Source: Acidimicrobiia bacterium
Lineage (GTDB): Bacteria; Actinomycetota; Acidimicrobiia; Acidimicrobiales; Poriferisodalaceae
Length of the DNA: 13,519 nt
Direction of reading: 5' to 3'
Assembly: GCA_026983855.1 (NCBI GenBank)
Contig: JALSTE010000301.1
Location: forward strand, 1 to 13,519
The notes beneath the pieces were generated by a model. That model saw nothing but the letters and a program-made list of their open reading frames with translations. It was not told the DNA's origin and did not search any database. Positions 5,681 to 11,760 of this stretch are shown here, one piece after another. A program made the translations under genes and the position numbers. Numbering within the stretch: the first letter of the stretch is position 1; every line of letters begins with the position of its first letter.

Positions 5681-6661
5681 ATGGACCCCGCCGCCACATC
5701 CCCCCGAAACCACCCCGGCCACATCCCCGCGACCGCCCGCGGTGGGGGATCCGGACCACCCCACCCCCCACCGGGCCGTCTGGGGCACTGGATCAGAACC
5801 CTGCTGGGTTCGGCGGCGGTCGTGGGCCTCGCCCTGGCCGGGTTCGGTCCGGCGGTGGGGATCGTGGTGGTCTTCATCCTCCTGGCCCCGGTGGAACGGA
5901 TCTTCCGCCGTCATCGGTACCCGAGATTCCGGCCCGGCCTGGGGACCGACGTGATCTGGGGCCTCACCGAGGCCGCGGCCGGGGTGGTCGTCACCATCGT
6001 CTCCCTGACCGCCGGAATCATCAGCCTCACCTGGCTTCCCGGTGTGGTCATACGCCCCCTCGTGACCGCCCAGCCCCGCTGGCTGCTGGCCCTGGAGGCG
6101 GTGCTGATCCTCGATGTGATCCTGTACTGGGCCCACCGGCTCCAACACGAGATCCCCATCCTGTGGCGGTTCCACGCCATCCACCACTCCAGCGAGCGCC
6201 TGGACTGGATCGCCGGTCTCCGGAACCACCCCCTGGACTTCCTGGCGGCCGTGGGACCAATCCTGTTCATGCTCGCCGCCGGTTGGGACGCCGAGACCGT
6301 CGGGGGGGTCTACGTCGTGCTCCAGACCATCGTGGGTCTGTGGTCCCACCTCAACGTGAGGTGGCGGCTGCGACCACTGCACAAGCTCATCCTCACCCCG
6401 GAGTTCCACCACTGGCACCACGCCAACGAGCCCGACGCCCTCAACACCAACTACTCGGTATTCCTCCCCGTCTGGGACATCATCTGGGGCACCTACTACA
6501 TGCCCGACGACCGTCGACCCCAGGTGTACGGCACCGACGATCCGGTGCCCACCAGCGGGGTCTGGGGCCAGCTCATCTATCCGTTCCGGGCCCAGCCGGC
6601 GACCCCGCCGACCGGACCTTCCGGGCCCCCGGTGTCACTCCCGGTGCCGGCCGGCACCTGA
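5681..6661 (+). CDS. Fatty acid hydroxylase / sterol desaturase family membrane enzyme
   Basis: This 326-aa integral membrane di-iron oxygenase belongs to the PF04116-type superfamily. The histidine clusters that hold the two irons appear in order: HRLQH (152-156, HX3H), HAIHH (165-169, HX2HH) and HHWHH (243-247, containing HX2HH), with H223 and H234 between. Helices lie at about 40-70, 90-128 and 137-151, and there is a hydrophobic pair at 187-220. The N-terminal 35 residues and the C-terminal 25 are Pro/Gly-rich and poorly structured. Members hydroxylate or desaturate lipids, sterols, carotenoids or ether lipids. The substrate is not readable here, and the WIAGLRNHPLD stretch is common to the broad bacterial subgroup. 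The ATG is set by AAGGAGGT. The stop lies 32 bases before the sigma-factor gene, so they may share a transcript. Confidence 0.93.
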   Translation: MDPAATSPRNHPGHIPATARGGGSGPPHPPPGRLGHWIRTLLGSAAVVGLALAGFGPAVGIVVVFILLAPVERIFRRHRYPRFRPGLGTDVIWGLTEAAAGVVVTIVSLTAGIISLTWLPGVVIRPLVTAQPRWLLALEAVLILDVILYWAHRLQHEIPILWRFHAIHHSSERLDWIAGLRNHPLDFLAAVGPILFMLAAGWDAETVGGVYVVLQTIVGLWSHLNVRWRLRPLHKLILTPEFHHWHHANEPDALNTNYSVFLPVWDIIWGTYYMPDDRRPQVYGTDDPVPTSGVWGQLIYPFRAQPATPPTGPSGPPVSLPVPAGT

Positions 6662-6693
6662 GGTCCACGTCCGATGACCCCGCCGCTGACACC

Positions 6694-7260
6694 ATGAGTC
6701 CGGTGGCCCACGAGATCCGCACTCAGCAGCCAGATGACGCCGCCCTCGTGGGTCTGATGGCGGGGGGCGATCACGAGGCCCTGGATCTACTGTACCGCCG
6801 CCACGCCGGATGGCTGACGGCGCGACTCCAGAGACGTTGCCCCGATCCCGACGTGGTCGACACCGCCGTGCAGGAGGCCTTCCTCGCCGCCTGGCGGGGC
6901 GCCGCCGGCTGGAGGCCCACAGGGGAGTTCGGCGCCTGGCTGTGGACCGTGGCCCTGAGGCGGTTGATCGACCAGATTCGGCGCCAGAGACGCCACGGGC
7001 GTGACGTGAGCTGGGAGGTCGTGGGAACCGAGCCCATCGACGACGGGGAGTTCGTGCTCTCCCTGTCCGACACCACCGTCGGGGCCGAGTTGGCCCGACT
7101 GGACCCCGACCTGCAGGCGGTGATGGTGGCCACCGCCGTGGACGGACTCTCGACCGGGGAGACCGCCACCCTGCTGGGTATACCCCGGGGAACGGTGAAG
7201 AGCCGCCTGTCCCGGGCCCGGAAGCTACTGAGAACGGCGATCGACGAGGAGGAGCGATGA
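6694..7260 (+). CDS. ECF-type RNA polymerase sigma factor
   Basis: This 188-aa protein has the two conserved ECF regions. Region 2 (about 15-95) includes ALDLLYRRHAGWL, DPDVVDTAVQEAFLAAWR and FGAWLWTVALRRLIDQIRRQRR, which bind core polymerase and the -10 element. Region 4 (about 133-183) includes LARLDPDLQAVMVATAVDGLS and the helix-turn-helix TGETATLLGIPRGTVKSRLSRARKLLR, which reads the -35. No extra C-terminal domain is present. ATG 6694 has no good Shine-Dalgarno; the frame is open far upstream, but those residues have shadow-frame composition. The TGA overlaps the next gene's ATG (ATGA at 7257-7260), so sigma factor and membrane protein are made together, as expected for a sigma and its regulator. 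Confidence 0.94.
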   Translation: MSPVAHEIRTQQPDDAALVGLMAGGDHEALDLLYRRHAGWLTARLQRRCPDPDVVDTAVQEAFLAAWRGAAGWRPTGEFGAWLWTVALRRLIDQIRRQRRHGRDVSWEVVGTEPIDDGEFVLSLSDTTVGAELARLDPDLQAVMVATAVDGLSTGETATLLGIPRGTVKSRLSRARKLLRTAIDEEER

Positions 7261-8174
7261 CGTCCGGCCCCGACGACCGGCACGATGACGCCGGTGTTCC
7301 CGACCGAACCGGCGATGGGCGTGGCGCCGATGACGAGCGGGGGGCACCCGACATGGAGGGATCCGACATCGAACTTCTGCGGATCTGGAGATCCAACCAC
7401 CTCGGCCCGGCCATCGAGTGTCGGATAGAGGCGGCGTTGATGTCCGACCCCCGGGGACGGGAGGCCCTGGGTGGTACCGTCCCCGCCCAACGCCTCGAAC
7501 GGAACCGTCTGGCGATCATGGGACTGGCGACCGCTCCCCGACGGGGGCGGATGGAGCGCCTGCTGGTGCGCCTGGGGGTGTCGGACTCGGCGGCCCGGCT
7601 GGCGACGGCCACCCCGGCCCTGAGGGCGGCCTGGTTGATCTCCACGGTCCTGGCCCTGCTCTTCGCCCTGGCGACCGCCTCCAGTTCCACCGCCTCGGGC
7701 CTCGAGCGGGTGGTCGTCTACCTGACCATCGCCCCGCTGGTCCCCCTGGCCGGGGTGGCCCTGGCGTTCGGGTCGGCGGTGGACCCGGTCCACGAGACGA
7801 CCGTGGCCACCCCCATCGACCGCACCCGGTTGCTGCTGATCCGGACCATGACCATCCTCATCACCAGCATCGCCATCCTCATGATCGGCGCGGTCCTGCT
7901 GGCGGCCCCGGCCGTGGCCGCGGTGGCCTGGCTGCTCCCGGCCCTGGTGGTGACGGCGGGATCGATCGCGTTGTCACCCCGGCTCGGCCCCCAGAGGGCG
8001 GCGACGGTCGTGGCCGCGGCATGGATTCTCATCGTCCTGTTACTGGGCGGACTGTCGGGTGACTCAGCCGCCGCCTTCCAACCCGCGCTACAGGTGGTCT
8101 GGCTGGTGCTGGCCACCCTGGCCGCTGTTCTCGTCGATCGGCAGCGGCGTCACAGCCGCTACTTCGAGGCCTGA
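7257..8174 (+). CDS. Membrane protein in anti-sigma position, lacking the zinc finger
   Basis: This 305-aa protein has a long acidic, disordered N-terminus (1-35), a short soluble helix-rich part (36-115) and about six hydrophobic segments (124-142, 152-172, 191-213, 214-238, 248-265, 276-293). RRGRMERLLVRLGVSDSAAR and the following ATPALRAAWLIS recall the membrane anti-sigma proteins in streptomycete cassettes of sigma factor, zf-HC2 membrane protein and ABC transporter. Those normally carry an H-x3-C-x2-C zinc site, but here the only cysteine is C55, so the zinc finger is absent. The segments also resemble an ABC-2-like permease core, and no separate permease gene follows the ATPase. An anti-sigma role, a permease role, or both are possible; all are inferred from position and resemblance. 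Confidence 0.75.
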   Translation: MTSGPDDRHDDAGVPDRTGDGRGADDERGAPDMEGSDIELLRIWRSNHLGPAIECRIEAALMSDPRGREALGGTVPAQRLERNRLAIMGLATAPRRGRMERLLVRLGVSDSAARLATATPALRAAWLISTVLALLFALATASSSTASGLERVVVYLTIAPLVPLAGVALAFGSAVDPVHETTVATPIDRTRLLLIRTMTILITSIAILMIGAVLLAAPAVAAVAWLLPALVVTAGSIALSPRLGPQRAATVVAAAWILIVLLLGGLSGDSAAAFQPALQVVWLVLATLAAVLVDRQRRHSRYFEA

Positions 8175-8178
8175 CCCC

Positions 8179-9048
8179 GTGGCGCCCGTGGCCATCGAGG
8201 TGAAGGACGTGTCCCGGACCTTCGGGCCCCACCGGGCCCTGGAGGACGTCTCCCTCCTCATCGGGGGCGGACTCACCGCGGTGGTGGGGCCCAACGGCTC
8301 GGGCAAGACGACCCTGCTCCGTCTCCTGGCCACGACCGAGCGGGCGGATCGGGGCTCGGTCCGCGTCTCGGGCCACGACACCTCCAACCCGTCGGGTCGA
8401 CTGGCCGTGCGTCGGGTCCTCGGCTACCTCACCCAGAGTGAGTCACTTCCCCTGAGGATGACGGTTCACCAGTACGTGGACTACGTGGCCGTGCTCAAGG
8501 AGATCGAACCCCGCCCCACCCGTCTGGCGGAGGTGGCCCGGTGTATCGAGACGGTTGGGCTCGGTGACCGCGCCCACGATCGCATTCGCGACCTCAGCGG
8601 GGGGATGAGGCGGAGGGTGGGTCTGGCCCAGGCCCTCCTGGGGGACCCGGCCCTGCTCGTCCTCGACGAGCCCGACGCCGCCCTGGATCCCGAGACCCGT
8701 CGTCTGATGCTGGCCGAGCTGGCCACCCGGAGCCGGGACGCCACCGTCGTGGTGGCCACCCATCACACAGGCGACATAGGCGAGTGGTGTGACCGGGTGA
8801 TAGTGCTGTCCTCCGGTCGACCCCGCTTCGTGGGTGCCCCCGGTCGCCTGCGGGAACTGGCCCGGGGTCGGGTCTGGCGGAGCGACGAACCCGACCCCAC
8901 GGCCTGGCACTGCTGGCGGGACTCACCCCGCACCTGGAGGTGCCTGGGGCCGGCGGCCCCCGGGGCGGCGGAGGTGGAACCGACGCTCGACGACGGCTAT
9001 CTCACCGCCATCTGGTCGCCGGACGGCCCGGGCGGCCCCCTGAGCTGA
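8179..9048 (+). CDS. ABC transporter ATP-binding protein
   Basis: This 289-aa cytosolic ATPase has a complete nucleotide-binding domain: Walker A GPNGSGKTT (37-45), Q-loop Q86, signature LSGGM (139-143), Walker B LLVLDEP (159-165) and switch His H195 (ATHH). The domain resembles ABC-2-type exporters that act on drugs, lipids or antibiotics. After about residue 230 comes an unusual Trp-rich tail (VWRSDEP, TAWHCWRDS, TWRCLG), perhaps a regulatory or partner-binding extension. The GTG start at 8179 is four bases after the membrane-protein stop, with GAGG about nine bases upstream; GTG 8188 is an alternative. The frame is open to 8059, but that would overlap the upstream gene by over 100 bases. 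Confidence 0.92.
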   Translation: MAPVAIEVKDVSRTFGPHRALEDVSLLIGGGLTAVVGPNGSGKTTLLRLLATTERADRGSVRVSGHDTSNPSGRLAVRRVLGYLTQSESLPLRMTVHQYVDYVAVLKEIEPRPTRLAEVARCIETVGLGDRAHDRIRDLSGGMRRRVGLAQALLGDPALLVLDEPDAALDPETRRLMLAELATRSRDATVVVATHHTGDIGEWCDRVIVLSSGRPRFVGAPGRLRELARGRVWRSDEPDPTAWHCWRDSPRTWRCLGPAAPGAAEVEPTLDDGYLTAIWSPDGPGGPLS

Positions 9049-9184
9049 GGGCGCCCCCGTGGGGGAACACCCGAACGCCTCCGAGGTGAACCCCTGGGGT
9101 GAACCCCCGGGGTGCCGTGTGTCACGATGTCGCCCTCGGACGGGCCCACGGGGGGACCGTGCACAGTCCAACTCAGGGGTACCA
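9049..9184 (+). promoter_or_regulatory. Gap after the ABC cassette: hairpin, 13-bp tandem repeat, no clear promoter
   Basis: CCCCC-GT-GGGGG (9054-9065) follows the ATPase stop by five bases and is a candidate terminator without a T-run. GGTGAACCCCTGG (9085-9097) is repeated in tandem as GGTGAACCCCCGG (9098-9110), with GGTG of a third unit at 9111. AGGGG (9175-9179) serves as a Shine-Dalgarno five bases before GTG 9185. I find no TANNNT hexamer at the spacing used elsewhere in the window. Confidence 0.45.
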
Positions 9185-10921
9185 GTGACCGAAACCATCT
9201 GGATGGCCGACAATCCACCCAGCCGCAAGTGGCCCATCTACACCCGGGGAAACGTGGGGGAGGTTTTCCCCGAACCGGTACGGCCCCTCACCTGGGAACT
9301 GGTCGGCCATCAGGCCGAGTTGGGCTGGCGTGACGCCTACCGCGACTTCGGTCTGGTCGACCGGGACGACTTCGGGGACGAGGACTGGATAGTCCTGGGG
9401 ATCTTCGGCAGCTACTGCTACCTGAACGCCAGCTACATACGTATGGTCGGCGTGAGGGCCCCGGGAGGTTCCGTGGAGGCCATGGACCTGCAGTTCTTCG
9501 GGGAGTCCGAGGCCCCTCCCTACGTCCCCCGCAAGGGGGACAAGAGTCTCGGGGCCACCCTCCGGCTGACCCGCCAGGTACTGAAGGTCCTGGGGGCCAG
9601 GGAGATCCCCGAACTCGAGGAGGACAAGCGCCTGGTTGAGCATCTGGCGGCCGAGGCCCCCGGTTCCGAGGCCACCGACGAGGAGCTCCTGGACTTCTTC
9701 GTGGCCTACGGCCCGAGGTTCCGGGAGCTGTTCCGCCGTCACATCCTCACCACCTTCCGGGGAACGGTCGGGGCCGGGCTGGTCACCGATCTGGCCACCA
9801 AGGCCGGCCACGAGGACAAGTTGACCACCCTGCTGGGCGGTATCGGACAGGTTGAATCGGCCCTACCGGCCCAGACCCTGTGGCGGCTGGGTCGGCGGGT
9901 GGCCGCCAGTCCGGCCCTGACCTCGGCCTTCGACGCCGGCGTGGCGGGGCTCGCCGAGCGTCTGGACCTCGGCGGGGAGACTCCCCCCGGGGACCCTCAG
10001 GTGGCGGCGTTCAAGAGGGATTTCGCCGAGTTCCTGGACCGGTTCGGCTCCCGGGGGCCCAACGAGTGGGAGCTGGCGACCGACACCTGGGGCCTCCGCC
10101 CGGAGATGGCCCTGGCGGCCATCGACCGCATGAGACTGGCCGACGAGTCCCACGACCCCGGGGCCCGTCTGTCTTCGCTGGAGTCCCGCCGCAGGGAGGC
10201 CACCGAGGAGGTGCGCCGGGCCCTGAACCGTTTCGACCGCTTCCAGTTCGACAGGGCCCTCCGTTCGGCCACCCTGTTCTCCCAGGGACGGGAGAGATCC
10301 AAGACCACGGTGATCAGGGCCCACCACGTGGTCAGGCTGGTCCTCCTGGAACTGTGCCGGCGGGCATCGGAGAGGGGCGGACCCCCCGACCCCTGGGACG
10401 GCACGTTCCTGAACATCGAGGAGTTCCGTTCCTACCTGGACGACCCGGCCCCCTTCCTGGAGCGCATCGCCGAACGCCGGGCCAAGGCCGAGAAGCTGGC
10501 CTCCCTGGTCCCTCCGTTCGTGTTCGAGGGTCAGCAGCCCCCCCTCTCGGAGTGGACCCCGCGCCGCCGCGACCGGGACCAGGTGGCGGCGGGCACCACC
10601 CTCCAGGGGATACCGGGTTGCCCCGGCACGGCCACCGGACGGGCCCGGGTGGTTATGGACGCCTCGGACCCGGGCGCACTGGGCCCCGGCGACGTGCTGG
10701 TGGCCCCGATCACCGACCCCTCGTGGACCCCCCTGTTCCTGGCCGCCGAGGCCGTGGTGGTGGACGTCGGGGCGGTGATGAGCCACGCGGTGATAGTGAG
10801 CCGCGAGCTGGGCATCCCCTGCGTGGTCTCCGTGACCGACGCCACCGCCACCATCCCCGATGGCGCTCTCGTCTCCGTGGACGGTGCCACCGGACGGGTC
10901 ACCGTACTCGAGGAACCCTGA
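9185..10921 (+). CDS. PEP-utilising swivelling-domain protein without an ATP-grasp domain
   Basis: This 578-aa protein belongs to the PEP synthase / pyruvate phosphate dikinase / rifampicin phosphotransferase superfamily. The C-terminal swivelling domain (about 475-578) carries the phosphorylatable histidine in GAVMSHAVIVSRELGIPCVV (529-548, H534), preceded by GIPGCPGTATGRARVV. The N-terminus, IYTRGNVGEVFPEPVRPLTW (18-37), resembles the 'TRANVGEV-P-PLTW' start of the middle (substrate-binding) domain of rifampicin phosphotransferases. The region 40-450 is mostly helical, with LDRFGSRGPNEWELATDTW (284-302) in the middle. A first ATP-grasp domain of about 300 residues, which would phosphorylate the His, is missing. 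The phosphoryl donor enzyme must be encoded elsewhere, or the protein is a non-catalytic relative. GTG 9185 (Shine-Dalgarno AGGGG) is preferred over the open frame from 9059. Confidence 0.85.
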   Translation: MTETIWMADNPPSRKWPIYTRGNVGEVFPEPVRPLTWELVGHQAELGWRDAYRDFGLVDRDDFGDEDWIVLGIFGSYCYLNASYIRMVGVRAPGGSVEAMDLQFFGESEAPPYVPRKGDKSLGATLRLTRQVLKVLGAREIPELEEDKRLVEHLAAEAPGSEATDEELLDFFVAYGPRFRELFRRHILTTFRGTVGAGLVTDLATKAGHEDKLTTLLGGIGQVESALPAQTLWRLGRRVAASPALTSAFDAGVAGLAERLDLGGETPPGDPQVAAFKRDFAEFLDRFGSRGPNEWELATDTWGLRPEMALAAIDRMRLADESHDPGARLSSLESRRREATEEVRRALNRFDRFQFDRALRSATLFSQGRERSKTTVIRAHHVVRLVLLELCRRASERGGPPDPWDGTFLNIEEFRSYLDDPAPFLERIAERRAKAEKLASLVPPFVFEGQQPPLSEWTPRRRDRDQVAAGTTLQGIPGCPGTATGRARVVMDASDPGALGPGDVLVAPITDPSWTPLFLAAEAVVVDVGAVMSHAVIVSRELGIPCVVSVTDATATIPDGALVSVDGATGRVTVLEEP

Positions 10922-10925
10922 CCCC

Positions 10926-10951
10926 GACCGATCAGGGACCCCCCATCGGTC
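10926..10951. terminator. Hairpin downstream of the PEP-utilising gene
   Basis: GACCGAT (10926-10932) and ATCGGTC (10945-10951) form a perfect 7-bp stem with a 12-base loop, four bases after the stop codon. There is no T-run. The right arm is also part of the first copy of the duplicated box upstream of the HAD gene, so it may be regulatory instead. Confidence 0.4.
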
Positions 10952-11038
10952 ACTGATGGCAACATCGGGACCCTCACCGGAGTGCCGACCGCCCGGAAAA
11001 CCAGCCCACCCCCGTCGGTCACCCGTGACAACATCGGG
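10946..11038 (+). repeat. Duplicated 24-bp box upstream of the HAD gene
   Basis: TCGGTCAC-N6-CAACATCGGG occurs at 10946-10969 and again at 11015-11038, exactly 69 bases apart, with 20 of 24 positions identical. The second copy contains the perfect dyad GTCAC-CC-GTGAC (11018-11029) and ends two bases before the GTG of the HAD gene. The first copy has only half of that dyad. Confidence 0.8.
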
Positions 11039-11040
11039 CC
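11029..11040 (+). promoter_or_regulatory. Possible leaderless promoter of the HAD gene
   Basis: CAACAT (11029-11034) plus six bases gives the GTG at 11041, the same spacing as the TANNNT promoters in this window. The hexamer deviates at position 1 (C for T), so it is weaker than the others. No Shine-Dalgarno precedes the GTG. The GTCAC/GTGAC dyad touches the hexamer and could be an operator. Confidence 0.4.
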
Positions 11041-11697
11041 GTGACCGACGCCCTGATCCTCGACTTCGACGGCACCATCCTCGACACCGAGACCCCCCAG
11101 TACCGGGCCTGGTGTGAGGCCTACCTGGCCCACGGGGTGGAGGGACCCGATATCGAGCTGTGGCGGGGGAACATCGGGCTGGATCCCGCCTCGGAGAGGT
11201 TCGACCCCCGCCGCCACCTGTCCACCCTGGTCGACCGTGTCGATCCCGAGATCGCCGTGACCCGTCGCCGACGCAGAACCAGCGAACTCATCGGGGCCGA
11301 GGCACCCCGGGCGGGAATCGTGGCGTGGCTGGCCTTCGCCCGCCAACGGGGTCTGGCGGTGGGGGTGGCCTCCAGTTCCCCCCTCGACTGGGTGGAGGAG
11401 CACCTCGATCGCCTGGACCTCGGGGTCGAGTTCGAGGTCGTGGCCTGTGCCGGTGACGGCCTGAGGGGCAAGCCCGCCCCCGACGTGTACCTCCACGCCT
11501 GCGTCCGGCTCGGGGTCGAACCCGGGAGATCGGTGGCCGTCGAGGACTCTCCCCCCGGGGTCCGGGCGGCCCGGGCCGCGGGCCTGAGGTGCGTGGCCGT
11601 ACCCAATCCGGTGACGGCGGGAATGGAGTTCCCCGGGGCCGATGTGGTGGTGGACTCCCTCGCCGACCTCGACCCCACCGGCCACCTCGGGACCTGA
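11041..11697 (+). CDS. HAD-family phosphatase (beta-phosphoglucomutase-like subgroup)
   Basis: This 218-aa cytosolic hydrolase has all four HAD motifs. Motif I is LDFDGTILDTE (7-17), with nucleophile D8 and acid/base D10. Motif II is ASSS (110-113, S111), motif III is GKPAPDVY (143-150, K144), and motif IV is VEDSPPGV (167-174, E168/D169). The helical cap between about residues 17 and 85 places it with the C1-capped phosphoglucomutase/phosphoglycolate phosphatase group (PF13419-like). Members dephosphorylate or isomerise small sugar and carboxylate phosphates, and this one's substrate cannot be told. It starts at GTG 11041 without a Shine-Dalgarno, behind the duplicated box, and looks monocistronic. 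Confidence 0.93.
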   Translation: MTDALILDFDGTILDTETPQYRAWCEAYLAHGVEGPDIELWRGNIGLDPASERFDPRRHLSTLVDRVDPEIAVTRRRRRTSELIGAEAPRAGIVAWLAFARQRGLAVGVASSSPLDWVEEHLDRLDLGVEFEVVACAGDGLRGKPAPDVYLHACVRLGVEPGRSVAVEDSPPGVRAARAAGLRCVAVPNPVTAGMEFPGADVVVDSLADLDPTGHLGT

Positions 11698-11760
11698 CGA
11701 AGGGGCCGGGACCCCGGAAACGGGAGATGTCCCGTCGCCACCGGATTGCCGCCCGGGGGT
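11698..11760. terminator. Convergent gap with two hairpins
   Basis: GGGG-CCGGGA-CCCC (11702-11715) and CGGGA-GATG-TCCCG (11721-11734) lie between the convergent HAD and propeller genes. Either could act in both directions. Neither has a T-run, so strength is uncertain. Confidence 0.45.

Noticed and set aside
4483..5877. 464-codon minus-strand frame opposite the membrane protein and Dabb genes
   Set aside because: It lies antisense to three well-supported genes, has low-complexity Arg/Gly/Pro composition, and no ribosome-binding site or domain is visible.
5662..6693. Long open frame through the hydroxylase that continues into the sigma factor, as if an N-terminal extension of it
   Set aside because: These residues are Pro/Arg/Gly/His-rich with no domain, and the overlapping hydroxylase frame has clear catalytic motifs and a strong Shine-Dalgarno. 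The sigma homology begins only after 6694.
7257..8174. Zinc-finger (zf-HC2) domain in the putative anti-sigma protein
   Set aside because: It is expected from the gene order, but there is only one cysteine in 305 residues and no H-x3-C-x2-C arrangement.
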